Below, one piece after another: positions 34,229 through 43,908 of a stretch of 64,000 nucleotides of DNA (position 1 is the first letter of the stretch; each line of letters starts with the position of its first letter). Source of the stretch: Alteribacter populi. Lineage in GTDB: Bacteria > Bacillota > Bacilli > Bacillales > Salisediminibacteriaceae. A program made the position numbers and the translations under genes. The stretch spans positions 1,820,368-1,884,367 of the forward strand of contig NZ_KZ293963.1 of assembly GCF_002352765.1 (NCBI RefSeq), given 5' to 3'. The notes under the pieces were generated by a model, which searched no databases, was not told the DNA's origin, and saw only the letters and a list, made by a program, of their open reading frames with translations.

Positions 34229-35815
34229 ATGAGTACCCTCCATTTTGAAACAGAATTAGTTCGCGTATTGAAAGGCGAAAAAATCCAAGAAAATCTACCA
34301 GCTTCCTTATTAGTAGAGAAAGCACTAGAACGTAAAGAAGGCTTGATTACTTCTGCTGGAGCCTTTCGTGCAACGACTGGTAAGTATACTGGACGTTCAC
34401 CTAAAGATAAATTCATTGTAGATGAAAGATCCGTTCATGACAAAATTGAATGGGGAGCGGTTAACCAACCGATTCCTTCTGAAGTTTTTGAAAACCTTTA
34501 CGTAAAAGTGTTAGACTATTTAAACGAAAAAGATGAATTATTTGTACGAGACGCATTTGCGGGAGCTGACCCTCAGCACCGACTACCGATTCGCGTCGTA
34601 AACGAATTCGCGTGGCACAATTTATTTGCAAGCCAATTATTTATCCGCCCTACAAAAGAAGAACGCAAAGAAATGATTCCTGAATTCACAATTGTATCAG
34701 CTCCAGGCTTTAAAGCTGATCCCAAAGTTGACGGGACACATTCTGAAACCTTTATTATCGTTTCTTTTGAAAAACGTACCATTCTTATTGGTGGAACAGA
34801 GTATGCTGGAGAGATGAAAAAATCCATCTTCTCTGTCATGAATTACTTGTTGCCTGAAAACAATATCTTCTCCATGCATTGTTCAGCAAACGTTGGTCAA
34901 GAAGGGGACGTTGCCTTGTTTTTCGGCCTTTCCGGCACTGGGAAAACAACGCTTTCTGCTGATAAAAACCGCAACTTAATCGGTGATGATGAACATGGCT
35001 GGTCTCATAATGGCGTGTTCAATATTGAAGGCGGGTGCTACGCCAAATGTGTAAACTTAAGTGAAGAAAAAGAACCACAAATTTATAATGCGATTCGCTT
35101 CGGCTCAGTTTTAGAAAATGTTGTCGTTGACGAAGAATCTCGTGAGCCCGACTACGATGACACATCTTATACAGAAAACACACGAGCAGCCTATCCGATC
35201 GAAGCCATTCCAAATGCAGTAACACCTAGTGTTGCCAGTCATCCAAATGCGATTATCTTTTTGACAGCAGATGCTTTCGGCGTGCTGCCTCCGATCAGCA
35301 AACTGACTAAAGAACAGGCGATGTACCATTTCTTATCCGGCTACACGAGCAAGCTTGCGGGAACGGAGCGAGGGATTACTGAACCAACAGCGACTTTCTC
35401 TACTTGCTTTGGAGCACCATTCCTACCACTGCCAGCAAATCGTTACGCTGAGATGCTCGGGGAAAGAATCAATCAGCATGATGTAGAAGTTTACCTAGTC
35501 AATACCGGATGGTCTGGAGGATCTTACGGCGTTGGAAAACGCATGAACCTAACTTATACAAGAGCAATGGTTCAAGCCGCACTTCAAGGTGAACTTACCT
35601 CTGCAGAAACAGCGGTGGATCCGTTCTTCGGCCTCCACGTCCCGCTACAATGCCCAGGAGTTCCTGATGAAGTCCTTCTTCCGCGTCAGACTTGGGAAGA
35701 TAAAGAGGCTTATGATACGAAAGCAATCGAATTAGCCAATAAATTTGAAGAAAACTTCAAGAAGTTTGAAGATGTATCCAAAGACATTCGCGAAGCTGGT
35801 CCGAGAACGAAATAG
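34229..35815 (+). CDS. pckA: Phosphoenolpyruvate carboxykinase (ATP)
   Basis: A 528-residue enzyme converting oxaloacetate and ATP to PEP and CO2 for gluconeogenesis. Landmarks: TGRSPKDKFIV (about 53-63), RVVNEFAWHNLFASQLFIRP, the kinase-1a P-loop GLSGTGKTTLSAD (about 234-246), kinase-2 NLIGDDEHGW, and GTERGITEPTATFSTCFGAPF. The length is normal. It is divergent from metK and has a possible CcpN operator on its promoter. A strong terminator follows. Confidence 0.95.
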   Translation: MSTLHFETELVRVLKGEKIQENLPASLLVEKALERKEGLITSAGAFRATTGKYTGRSPKDKFIVDERSVHDKIEWGAVNQPIPSEVFENLYVKVLDYLNEKDELFVRDAFAGADPQHRLPIRVVNEFAWHNLFASQLFIRPTKEERKEMIPEFTIVSAPGFKADPKVDGTHSETFIIVSFEKRTILIGGTEYAGEMKKSIFSVMNYLLPENNIFSMHCSANVGQEGDVALFFGLSGTGKTTLSADKNRNLIGDDEHGWSHNGVFNIEGGCYAKCVNLSEEKEPQIYNAIRFGSVLENVVVDEESREPDYDDTSYTENTRAAYPIEAIPNAVTPSVASHPNAIIFLTADAFGVLPPISKLTKEQAMYHFLSGYTSKLAGTERGITEPTATFSTCFGAPFLPLPANRYAEMLGERINQHDVEVYLVNTGWSGGSYGVGKRMNLTYTRAMVQAALQGELTSAETAVDPFFGLHVPLQCPGVPDEVLLPRQTWEDKEAYDTKAIELANKFEENFKKFEDVSKDIREAGPRTK

Positions 35816-35830
35816 TGAAGTGAACATTCT

Positions 35831-35868
35831 AAAGAAGCCACTCTTTTTCGAGTCGGCTTCTTTTTTTA
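35831..35868 (+). terminator. Terminator of pckA
   Basis: AAAGAAGCC..CTC pairs with GAG..GGCTTCTTT, followed by a T-run, 15 bases past the stop. Confidence 0.85.
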
Positions 35869-36038
35869 TTTCGAAGTATATGAGCTGAATATAAGAGCTT
35901 CGGCCGAATAATTTGGGATTTATGTAGTATAAAATCGGTTTTGTGTAGAATTTTTATCCCCCATACACACCTTCCTCCCTCTAAACATAGACTATTGCAT
36001 CAGCGAATACCCAATTGTGTTAACAGGAGGAAAGATAG

Positions 36039-37031
36039 ATGAACACATTAAAAAAAGTCAGTCTGATTGCCTTAACGTTACTTATGACTGCTTCAATAGC
36101 GGCTTGTTCAGCAGGTAGCTCACAGACGTCTGTAAAGCTTGCTGAAGTAACGCGGTCGATTTTTTACGCACCTCAATATGTGGCAATTTCTGAAGGGTTC
36201 TTTGAAGAAGAGGGGCTTGATGTCGAGCTGACTACAACTTGGGGCGGAGACCGGACGATGACAACACTGTTATCTGACGGGGCGGATGTTGCTTTAGTGG
36301 GTGCCGAAACATCAATATATGTATATGCACAAGGTGCAAATGATCCGGCAGTCAATTTTGCGCAACTCACCCAGACTGATGGCACTTTCCTTGTATCTCG
36401 GGAAAAAATTGATGACTTTAAGTGGGATGATTTAAAAGGTTCGACGTTTTTAGGACAACGTGAAGGCGGCATGCCACAAATGGTTGGGGAGTATGTTCTT
36501 AAAGATCATGGCATTGATCCGCAAAACGATTTAGATTTAATCCAAAACATCGACTTTGGTAACATTCCTTCTGCCTTTGCGTCTGGCACGGGTGACTATG
36601 TACAGCTATTTGAACCACAAGCGACACTGTTTGAACAAGAAGGCATTGGTCACATTATTGACTCGTTCGGAACACAGTCTGGAGAAGTCCCATATACTGT
36701 TTATATGGCAAAAGAGAGTTTTTTAGCGGATAATGACGAAACGGCAGAACAATTTGCTCGGGCCATTGCTAAAGCGCAACAATGGGTCCACGAACAACCG
36801 GCTGACGTCGTTGCCGAATCAATCGAGGATTTCTTCGAAGATACACCTCTTGATGTTATTGAAAGTGTAGTAGAACGATATCGCAGTCAAGACTCTTATG
36901 CCGAAGCCCCAATTTTAAATGAAGACGCATGGTATCATTTACAGGCGATTATGGAAGAGGCAGGAGAACTTCCTGAAAAAGTTGATTACGAAACTCTTGT
37001 AAACACTGATTTTGCAGAGCGAATTGAATAA
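36039..37031 (+). CDS. ytlA: ABC transporter substrate-binding lipoprotein (YtlA)
   Basis: A 330-residue NMT1/SsuA-type solute-binding lipoprotein. The signal MNTLKKVSLIALTLLMTASIAAC has a lipobox with Cys23. The fold begins VKLAEVTRSIFYAPQYVAISEGFFEEEGLDVEL, typical of the nitrate/sulfonate/thiamine-precursor binding group, followed by GADVALVGAETSIY. The substrate is unknown. AGGAGGAAAG precedes ATG. It is first of a three-gene operon with the ATPase and permease, in the same pckA-ytlACD-ytkD order as in B. subtilis. Confidence 0.82.
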   Translation: MNTLKKVSLIALTLLMTASIAACSAGSSQTSVKLAEVTRSIFYAPQYVAISEGFFEEEGLDVELTTTWGGDRTMTTLLSDGADVALVGAETSIYVYAQGANDPAVNFAQLTQTDGTFLVSREKIDDFKWDDLKGSTFLGQREGGMPQMVGEYVLKDHGIDPQNDLDLIQNIDFGNIPSAFASGTGDYVQLFEPQATLFEQEGIGHIIDSFGTQSGEVPYTVYMAKESFLADNDETAEQFARAIAKAQQWVHEQPADVVAESIEDFFEDTPLDVIESVVERYRSQDSYAEAPILNEDAWYHLQAIMEEAGELPEKVDYETLVNTDFAERIE

Positions 37032-37067
37032 AGAGGCTTACTTTCTTCTTTTGAAAGGGTGGTGAAG

Positions 37068-37841
37068 GTGGCTTTACTTCAAATTGAAAACCTGGAAAAA
37101 ACGTACTTTACTAAAACAACGACGACAGAAGCATTGGTTGATATTGGTTTAACGGTGAACGAAGGTGAATTTGTCTCGATTATCGGTCCTAGCGGCTGTG
37201 GAAAGACAACACTTCTTTCAATGATTTCCGGGCTGTTAGCGCCCACCTCCGGGAAAATTGAACTCGATAAAAAACCTGTGACCAAACCCACACCAGCCAC
37301 AGGCTATATGCTTCAACAAGATTATTTATTTCCTTGGTTAACGATCAAGGATAATATAACACTCGGTCTCAAAACGATGCGGCAGCTTAACCAACAAAGC
37401 GAATGTCACGCTCTTCATTTACTCAATAAAATGGGATTAAGTGAGCACAAGAATGCTTATCCACAGCAGCTTTCCGGGGGGATGCGCCAAAGAGTTGCTT
37501 TAGTCCGGATGCTGGCAACCCAGCCAAAGCTTTTATTGTTAGATGAACCCTTTTCAGCTCTTGATTATCAGACAAAGCTAAAGCTCGAAGATCTCGTATT
37601 TGAAACGATAAAAGAGCATCAAAAGACAGCTATTCTTGTAACTCATGATATTGGAGAAGCGATTGCCATGAGTGACCGAATTGTCATGCTCAGCAATCGG
37701 CCAGCAACGATTCATCGTATTTTTGACGTACCTAACGATTTGAAACAGCTTAGTCCGTTCAATGCAAGAAACCACGCTCACTTTAATGAACGATTCCGTA
37801 TCATATGGAAGGAGCTGGAGTCCCTTGGCACAACAAACTGA
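37068..37841 (+). CDS. ytlC: ABC transporter ATPase (YtlC)
   Basis: A 257-residue ATP-binding subunit of the SsuB/TauB/ThiZ type. Walker A is GPSGCGKTTLLS, the Q-loop ends in MLQQDYLFPWLTIKDN (the LFPW form is common in this subgroup), the signature is LSGGMRQRVALVR, Walker B is LLLLDEPFSALD, and the switch His is in LVTHDIGEA. The start is GTG 37068, eight bases after AAAGGG; GTGs at 37059 and 37062 overlap that site. Its stop lies inside the start of ytlD (17-base overlap), which couples their translation. Confidence 0.82.
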   Translation: MALLQIENLEKTYFTKTTTTEALVDIGLTVNEGEFVSIIGPSGCGKTTLLSMISGLLAPTSGKIELDKKPVTKPTPATGYMLQQDYLFPWLTIKDNITLGLKTMRQLNQQSECHALHLLNKMGLSEHKNAYPQQLSGGMRQRVALVRMLATQPKLLLLDEPFSALDYQTKLKLEDLVFETIKEHQKTAILVTHDIGEAIAMSDRIVMLSNRPATIHRIFDVPNDLKQLSPFNARNHAHFNERFRIIWKELESLGTTN

Positions 37842-38628
37842 AGAACTTCATCAGCAATATATCCAACAACTAAAGAGAGAAAAGAAATGGGTACGGATCA
37901 CACAACTTTCGATCTTAGTCTTGTTTTTTGCTGCATGGGAATTTCTTACGAGCCAACGGATTCTCGATCCGCTCTTGTTTAGTTCTCCTTCTCGAGTGTG
38001 GGACTTATTGGTGGCCAGAGTCCAAGACGGGTCAATATTCGTCCATTCCTCAGTGACTTTATTCGAAACCGTCCTTGGTTTCATATTGGGCACCGTTATA
38101 GGGACAGCAACCGCTGCTTTACTATGGTGGTCGAGATTTTTGTCAAAAGTCATGGATCCTTACTTAGTCGTGTTAAACTCAATGCCTAAAGTAGCCTTAG
38201 GTCCGATTTTAATCGTCGGACTCGGCCCTGGTTTTACTTCGATTATTGCAATGGGGGCGCTGATTTCTGTAATTATTACAACGATTGTCGTCTATAACGC
38301 TTTTCGAGAAGTGGATGAGAATTACCTTCGAGTCATTCAGTCGTTTGGGGCAACAAAAAGTCAGTCCTTTTCATCAGTCATTTTTCCTGCATCATTTCCA
38401 ACGATTATTTCCACATTGAAAGTAAACGTTGGTCTGGCGTGGGTTGGGGTTATTGTCGGGGAATTTCTCGTTTCCAAACAAGGATTAGGCTATATGATTA
38501 TCTACGGTTTTCAAGTCTTTAATTTCACAATGGTGATGCTGAGCTTACTCATCATTGCCATATTAGCTACCATTATGTACCAATTGGTTGAGCTGTTAGA
38601 AAGGAAATTGTTAAAATATCGTTCATAG
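37825..38628 (+). CDS. ytlD: ABC transporter permease (YtlD)
   Basis: A 267-residue membrane protein with about six helices and the BPD-type inner-membrane component fold. The EAA-like loop is YNAFREVDENYLRVIQSFGATKSQSFSSVIFPASFPTIIS (about 159-198). It follows the SsuC/TauC/ThiX pattern (ITLPxxxP-type). The start is TTG 37825 after GGAGCTGGAG; the longer frame from ATG 37762 sits deep inside ytlC. It works with YtlA and YtlC; the substrate is unknown. Confidence 0.82.
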   Translation: MAQQTEELHQQYIQQLKREKKWVRITQLSILVLFFAAWEFLTSQRILDPLLFSSPSRVWDLLVARVQDGSIFVHSSVTLFETVLGFILGTVIGTATAALLWWSRFLSKVMDPYLVVLNSMPKVALGPILIVGLGPGFTSIIAMGALISVIITTIVVYNAFREVDENYLRVIQSFGATKSQSFSSVIFPASFPTIISTLKVNVGLAWVGVIVGEFLVSKQGLGYMIIYGFQVFNFTMVMLSLLIIAILATIMYQLVELLERKLLKYRS

Positions 38629-38637
38629 TGCATGAAT

Positions 38638-38668
38638 AAACGCACTCATTTACTTGAGTGCGTTTTGT
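38638..38668. terminator. Terminator between ytlD and ytkD
   Basis: An 11-pair stem, AAACGCACTCA/TGAGTGCGTTT, with TGTTTG after it; it can act for both converging genes. Confidence 0.8.
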
Positions 38669-38682
38669 TTGTTCATTAAGTA

Positions 38683-39174
38683 TTAAGTAGCAGCAACAAA
38701 GCGCCTTTTCACTTCTTGCAAGCTAAGCGGAAGGACGTCATCTTTCATAATAAAACTGTATTGATGATTCGTTTTCACATTATCTGGCAGATTCTTTAAC
38801 AATTTCGGCCCTTTTGTTTCAAAGTAATTACTTCGTGTAATCAAGTCGTCAACCGTTGCAAAATAAACGTTTTTAATGACCGTTTCTTGTTTACCTCTTA
38901 CTCGGTATTGTCCAATATAATGAACGTCTTTTACGACTCCACCCGTTTCTTCAAACACTTCCCGTTTTGCAGCCTCTACCGGACCTTCCCCATCTTCCAC
39001 TTTTCCGCCTGGAAACTCCAGTCCTCTAGAGGGATGAATCGTCACTAGCCAATTTCCGCGATACCTGCAGACTACCCACACATTTTTAGGCGTGTGGGAA
39101 AAAGGGTGGTCGTCGATTGAAAACTCCACCAGATTATTATAATAGTCCTTAAATGTATGAATGTTGCCCACCAT
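38683..39174 (-). CDS. ytkD: NUDIX hydrolase YtkD
   Basis: A 163-residue NUDIX phosphohydrolase. The NUDIX box GGKVEDGEGPVEAAKREVFEETGG (about 55-78) has the expected REVxEE core. B. subtilis YtkD degrades nucleoside triphosphates, including oxidised ones, and the match in position beside ytlD supports the assignment. ATG 39174 lies five bases after AAGGAG; ATG 39177 and the ORF start at 39201 are less well placed. Probable role: cleaning the nucleotide pool. Confidence 0.8.
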   Translation of the reverse strand: MVGNIHTFKDYYNNLVEFSIDDHPFSHTPKNVWVVCRYRGNWLVTIHPSRGLEFPGGKVEDGEGPVEAAKREVFEETGGVVKDVHYIGQYRVRGKQETVIKNVYFATVDDLITRSNYFETKGPKLLKNLPDNVKTNHQYSFIMKDDVLPLSLQEVKRRFVAAT

Positions 39175-39267
39175 CATCACTCCTTGATGATTCGTCGGCA
39201 TTGTATCTGTAAACTCTATTCACCCGACGCTTACCGATATTGTATGAAATCAAGAAGGAACTGTCCA

Positions 39268-40473
39268 TCATTCTGTATAGGTTTTTTTCTCAGGACGAAT
39301 AAAAATAAGCGTCAGAGCTGTAGCCACTAACGATACGAGCGCTAGAACACCAAACAGTAACAGGTGTGACCCTTTCATTAATAACGCAATCACTGGTGGT
39401 GCCAATGCAATACCAACAAACCGCATACTACTATATATTGAAGTAATGGTCCCACGTTCTTTTTTGGCAATGCCCTCAGTCACAAGCGCATCCATACTTG
39501 GTAAGGCAACACCAATCCCAATTCCGCTAGCAAACATCGCACTTAGTAATAGATAAATATCTTTACTAAACGCTACTGAAACATTGCAGCCAGTCAACAA
39601 AAGGAGTCCTAAAAATGTGGTCCATTTCATTTTCTCTTTATCTTTACCAATGCTTTTCCCTGTAACATAAGAAGACAAACAAAGAGCAGCGAGAGGAATC
39701 GCTAAAACGATCCCCTTTTTAACTCCTAATATGCCATGTTGTTCTTCCAGCATCGTAGAAAGGTAAAATAAAATACCAAAAATGACAAACATGCAAATAC
39801 AACCAATAGCAAATATTGCGTAAAGCCATGTTCCATCTTGGCGAAAAGTCTTTTTTATTGATTTAAGAAACTCCTTAAACAAAGGAGGTTTCTCCTGCTT
39901 TTTCGGTGTATGCACTAAAAAATACATTGCAATAACAGATACTAAGCAAAATAAGGGAAAAGCAAAGAATGGTAAATACCAAATAACAGCAGCCAAAGCT
40001 GCACCTAAAACCGGGCTTAGCACTTTACCAAACGTATTGGATGTTTCTATTACACCTAGGCCGTGACTTACATCATGCTCATTTTGAAACATATCACCAA
40101 CTAATGGCATCACAATCGGTGCTGCGCCTGCTGCTCCAACTCCTTGAAAAAAACGACCAACAATAATGAGGGCATAAGGGTCAGGCGTTTGCCAAGCAGC
40201 CCAACCAGACAATGCTCCACCAAGAGCTGCAATAATTAAGCTTGGAATAATAATTCGTTTTCTCCCGTACCGATCCGACAAATAGCCTGCAATCGGAATG
40301 AGCAAAATCGCTACGACGGAATAAACCGTAATAATCATACTTACCTGGAACGCTGATACATTCATTTCTTTTTCCATTGTTGGTAAAACAGGAATCAGCA
40401 TTGAATTTCCCAGTGTCATTACCAACGGAATCGATGCCACAGATATTAAATCCCACGTCTTTTTGTCCTCCAT
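39268..40473 (-). CDS. MFS drug-efflux-type transporter
   Basis: A 401-residue major facilitator with 12 helices. The loop 2-3 signature GYLSDRYGRKRIIIP (about 56-70) and the antiporter motif in helix 5 (SHGLGVIETSNTFGKVLSPVLGA) fit a Bcr/Bmr-type proton:drug antiporter. A shorter loop (HTPKKQEKPPL) divides the halves. ATG 40473 lies seven bases after GGAGGG; the frame extends upstream to 40542 without a site. The substrate is unknown. No regulator is adjacent. Confidence 0.75.
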   Translation of the reverse strand: MEDKKTWDLISVASIPLVMTLGNSMLIPVLPTMEKEMNVSAFQVSMIITVYSVVAILLIPIAGYLSDRYGRKRIIIPSLIIAALGGALSGWAAWQTPDPYALIIVGRFFQGVGAAGAAPIVMPLVGDMFQNEHDVSHGLGVIETSNTFGKVLSPVLGAALAAVIWYLPFFAFPLFCLVSVIAMYFLVHTPKKQEKPPLFKEFLKSIKKTFRQDGTWLYAIFAIGCICMFVIFGILFYLSTMLEEQHGILGVKKGIVLAIPLAALCLSSYVTGKSIGKDKEKMKWTTFLGLLLLTGCNVSVAFSKDIYLLLSAMFASGIGIGVALPSMDALVTEGIAKKERGTITSIYSSMRFVGIALAPPVIALLMKGSHLLLFGVLALVSLVATALTLIFIRPEKKTYTE

Positions 40474-40629
40474 ACCAAAGCCCTCCTGCTCATCTGCACA
40501 TCTATCTATTAGTATGCAGATAAGCGGAGCGGTTTTATTCAACCAAAGTATGGAGAACCTCGCATCAATTTATTGTCACTGTGTCCCGACGTCTTTTCTC
40601 TGACCTTTTAAAACATATCCTCTTTGCTA

Positions 40630-41229
40630 TTAAAATCGGTTGCAAATCTCCTCATATTCAGCAGGGTTGTTCATATTAAAAAAGCACTCTTCCCATGCTT
40701 TTTCAGGCACACCATGACCTCGTTCGTCGACCTCCACCACATTTAGGAGATGAATCACGTCCATGAGTTTTAACCGGTTCGCCTTGATTGCCTTTGTCAC
40801 CTCTGGTAAAACCGATTTTCGATAAAGAGCGAGCATCGGGTGATAACGTCCACTAGCAATTGGTAAAATAACGTCGGCGTTGCGCCCTTGTTTAGATTCC
40901 ACAATCCGTGTTAACACACTAAGCGCTTGGCTATTTATTAACGGAACATCACAAGCCACCACAAGGTTCCACTCTGTTGATGATTCAGATAAACCTGCGT
41001 GAATACCGGCTAAAGGTCCTTTATTTTTATAGTGGTCCTCTGTGATCGGAACGTCCAAAAACGTATATAATCCCGGGTCATTAGTTACGACAAACAAAGA
41101 ATCACAGTAATAAGATAATTCGCGTTTGATTCGTGAAATAACACTTACACTGTTTACTTTAAGCAACGCTTTGTTCGTCCCCATCCGGCTTGATTTTCCA
41201 CCTGCAAGAATAATTCCAGTCAATTTCAA
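40630..41229 (-). CDS. mobA: Molybdenum cofactor guanylyltransferase
   Basis: A 199-residue enzyme that joins GMP to molybdopterin to form MGD. The nucleotide-binding start is GIILAGGKSSRMGTNKALL (5-23). GPLAGIHAGL (about 70-79) and VACDVPLI (about 91-98, metal-binding Asp) follow. Its length is normal. GAGGTGGACC lies upstream of ATG, and the gene follows fdhE by about 20 bp. The pairing with fdhE points to formate dehydrogenase or another bis-MGD enzyme encoded elsewhere. Confidence 0.85.
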   Translation of the reverse strand: MKLTGIILAGGKSSRMGTNKALLKVNSVSVISRIKRELSYYCDSLFVVTNDPGLYTFLDVPITEDHYKNKGPLAGIHAGLSESSTEWNLVVACDVPLINSQALSVLTRIVESKQGRNADVILPIASGRYHPMLALYRKSVLPEVTKAIKANRLKLMDVIHLLNVVEVDERGHGVPEKAWEECFFNMNNPAEYEEICNRF

Positions 41230-41249
41230 AGGTCCACCTCATTTTACAT

Positions 41250-42074
41250 TCATTCACCTTTAGGATAAGCTTCCCCGTATCCTTCTTCTTGAGCGATATA
41301 ATCTAGATGAAGGGTGAGGAGGTCTAATAAAGCCGCGGTTGATTTCGAATCATTACTACTTTTCATAATGACCTTCACATAATTTTTACAGCTTTCACAA
41401 ACTTCAAGCTGAGAAGTATCATCTTCCTCAATAGATAAAGTAAGCACATAGCCTTCCTTCTCTTCTCCACAATGAACACATGACTTTCTTTTTTGCGACC
41501 ATGATGTTTCACACCTAGGGCAGATAAACTGGCTCTCCTCATTTCCAGTTTCCACTTTTAAACGAACGGGCTCGGCACAGCACGGGCAGCCCCCTCCTAC
41601 ATTCATCTCTTCAATAAATGACTCACACCGCTTTGAGATTACGTGTAAAAAAGGACGAATCGCTTGTTCGGCTACAAAATGCGGTAACCATGCTGATATT
41701 TCGTGGTCATCAGCAAACGACTGGAAGTAACCGGTATTATATCGGAGGCTCTCCTTTATCCAGCTGACGACATGTCCCTCATTATCGAAAACGTTTTTGC
41801 ACCGATCTACATCGTTTTGAAGTTCCTCAGTATAGGTGGATAAACTCGACAAAATCGTGACTAAAGCATCCCTGTATAGCGAGACAGAAATCGGAGTCGA
41901 AGGTAACTGAGGGACGATCGGGAATTCAGGATCAATCCCCTCTCTCTCAATTGTCGCTGACCACTGCATGCTAATTTTTTCTTTTAAAACCGTTTGCTCG
42001 CGAATGATTTCTTCTTGTAAATGGATATACTCTTCTGAAACAATCGATGGATCCAACAACGCCACCTCTTTCAT
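41250..42074 (-). CDS. fdhE: FdhE-like formate dehydrogenase accessory protein
   Basis: A 274-residue cytoplasmic protein with an N-terminal helical region and a C-terminal zinc/iron-ribbon region. Four CxxC motifs are visible: CPCC, CPRC, CVHC and CESC, spread over about residues 167-232. This matches FdhE, an accessory protein for formate dehydrogenase assembly. The start is uncertain: ATG 42074 has no clear site, while a TTG at 42056 or 42059 would follow AGAGGTGG. It lies just upstream of mobA on the same strand. No formate dehydrogenase gene is in the window. Confidence 0.75.
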   Translation of the reverse strand: MKEVALLDPSIVSEEYIHLQEEIIREQTVLKEKISMQWSATIEREGIDPEFPIVPQLPSTPISVSLYRDALVTILSSLSTYTEELQNDVDRCKNVFDNEGHVVSWIKESLRYNTGYFQSFADDHEISAWLPHFVAEQAIRPFLHVISKRCESFIEEMNVGGGCPCCAEPVRLKVETGNEESQFICPRCETSWSQKRKSCVHCGEEKEGYVLTLSIEEDDTSQLEVCESCKNYVKVIMKSSNDSKSTAALLDLLTLHLDYIAQEEGYGEAYPKGE

Positions 42075-42339
42075 TTAATCGAAATCGATGTTGCTCGTTG
42101 GTGCTTTCCTCTTCTTTCCATTATATCTACTACGTTGAACATGTGTAAATGATAGAACTTTCTTTATTACATTAAAAAAGTGTACTCAAAGGTACGAAGA
42201 CCAAGAATCTTGGTGGATCACCTCCCATAGCCAGGCTAATATAGAATGCTTAATCGCTCGTAAGATTTCTTTAACCGTGCTAATACTTCTGTTAAACTGT
42301 GAAGAGTCCATTGTTACAGGCAGGAGGCCGTCTATTGAG

Positions 42340-43233
42340 ATGAAGAAGTCAATATTGACCATTTTTATTTTAACCGGCTGCATTACGGTCGCAATTTACC
42401 TTAATTCAAATGAGAACAACCTTTCTATACATGATCATCCCTTCCGTCCGTTTTCTCAAAAAGATTCTCTAACCCTTATTGGAAGCGCCCGTTACCAAGC
42501 ATTAGTTTCTAAATCGGAACTCGCAGAAAAAATAAAGGATGACTATATTGATGACGTTATTCAGCCAAATGAGTGGGGAGAACATGTGAGCGGAGTAAAA
42601 AATCGTCTCGACACAGAGGAAAATGTGATTGCCCTTACATTCGATGCTTGTGGAGGGCCGTTTGGCAACGGATATGACGAAGCTCTCATTTCATTTTTAC
42701 GTGAGAACGAAATTCCTGCAACACTTTTCGTGAATTATCAATGGATAGAAGAACACGAGGAAACGTTTTTAAGCTTAGCTGAGGACCCCCTTTTTGAAAT
42801 TGAAAACCATGGAACTAACCACCTACCTCTCTCGGTGCAAGGAAGGAGTGCATGGGGGATTCAAGGTACGGCTTCTGTCAATGAGGTTGTCGATGAAGTA
42901 ATGGTGAACCAAAAATTCATTCATGAACTAACGGGTACTTCCCCTTCTTTTTTCCGTTCAGGTACTGCTCATTACGACGAAAAAGCAGTGGAAATTGTCG
43001 AAGACCTTAACCTTCAGGTCGTGAATTATGATGTTTTAGGTGATGCTGGAGCCACCTTTTCTGCTAAACAAGTAGAAGACGCATTGTTGAACAGCCAGTC
43101 TGGATCGATCCCATTGTTACATATGAACCAACCATCTTCTGGCACAGCTCAGGGCGTAAAAGAAGCAATTCCCCAATTACTTGAACAGGGCTTTTCATTC
43201 GTTCATGTAAAAGACTACCCATTATCAGAATGA
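42340..43233 (+). CDS. Polysaccharide deacetylase-family exported protein
   Basis: A 297-residue NodB-homology protein, anchored or exported by an N-terminal hydrophobic segment (MKKSILTIFILTGCITVAIYL; the Cys of LTGC could also be a lipobox). Motif 1 is LTFDACGG (metal Asp), motif 2 is ENHGTNHLP (two His), motif 3 is FFRSGTAHYD, and the late motif is LLHMNQP. Its ACGG form in motif 1 departs from the usual TFDDG. It would deacetylate peptidoglycan or another surface glycan. AGGAGG lies 12 bases upstream of ATG, which is far. The neighbour at 43262 begins about 28 bp on, probably co-transcribed. Confidence 0.75.
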   Translation: MKKSILTIFILTGCITVAIYLNSNENNLSIHDHPFRPFSQKDSLTLIGSARYQALVSKSELAEKIKDDYIDDVIQPNEWGEHVSGVKNRLDTEENVIALTFDACGGPFGNGYDEALISFLRENEIPATLFVNYQWIEEHEETFLSLAEDPLFEIENHGTNHLPLSVQGRSAWGIQGTASVNEVVDEVMVNQKFIHELTGTSPSFFRSGTAHYDEKAVEIVEDLNLQVVNYDVLGDAGATFSAKQVEDALLNSQSGSIPLLHMNQPSSGTAQGVKEAIPQLLEQGFSFVHVKDYPLSE

Positions 43234-43261
43234 AAGCCGCACTGAAATAAAGGAGTTTACT

Positions 43262-43753
43262 ATGAAAAAGAACACCGGGTTTATTTTTTACGGAGCCATT
43301 ATCGCTTTTAGTCTTATTTTTATTTTTTCAGCCATCTCGCTAAATGAAAACTATTACGCAGGCGTCGTCAACCAACCGCTTATCATAACGATCGGCGCGT
43401 GTATGATCGGCCTTGCCTTTTTCGAACTGTATAAGCGAACATTTGAAAAACGGCATGCCATTTCGACTGCAATCCTCTGTTCAATTTCGGTTATTTTCCT
43501 TATTGTCGTTTTTCCTAGCTATAATTACACTGAGGCTGGTGAGCAACTCATGAATGAATATGAAAATGAGGGTCACCAAGTCGCATTGGAAGAGGTTACC
43601 ACACCTTCATTTGTCGGAAACGAACAACCAACTTTGTTCATTTCTCGCTATTATGTACACTCAGTTACAATTGAAGACGAAGATGACAGCTATTTTTATT
43701 TTGTTGATCCTTCATCTGGCGAAACACTTCGCCTTGAAACATTTGATGAATAA
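43262..43753 (+). CDS. Membrane protein of unknown function
   Basis: A 163-residue protein with three predicted membrane helices (GFIFYGAIIAFSLIFIFSAI, PLIITIGACMIGLAFFELY, ISTAILCSISVIFLIVVF) and a C-terminal, acidic, probably extracellular domain of about 70 residues (EQLMNEYENEG...TIEDEDDSYFYFVDP). I do not recognise it. AAAGGAGTTTAC precedes ATG. It is probably co-transcribed with the deacetylase and followed by family A and B repeats. Confidence 0.6.
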   Translation: MKKNTGFIFYGAIIAFSLIFIFSAISLNENYYAGVVNQPLIITIGACMIGLAFFELYKRTFEKRHAISTAILCSISVIFLIVVFPSYNYTEAGEQLMNEYENEGHQVALEEVTTPSFVGNEQPTLFISRYYVHSVTIEDEDDSYFYFVDPSSGETLRLETFDE

Positions 43754-43900
43754 AAAAGCATAGCGTCTTTTATTAAAAAACAGCGTTAGCTTCCTCCGCA
43801 TATTTTAAAGTCTCAAGGACGTTTTTCCTTTGAGACGAGTGGAGTGAAGGTAGCTATCCACATTTATTCCTTTAGATAAGTTAAAGCTTTCTTAAAGGAT
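43753..43900. repeat. Family A repeat (copy 6)
   Basis: AAGCATAGCGTCTTTTATTAAAA (leading hairpin, decayed), AACAGCGTTAGCTTCC, then TCTCAAGGACGTTTTTCCTTTGAGA and GACGAGTGGAGTGAAGGTAGCT. It begins at the stop codon of the preceding gene. The segment 43865-43895 (TTATTCCTTTAGATAAGTT) also recurs near 7030. Confidence 0.55.
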
Positions 43901-43908
43901 AAACGTAA

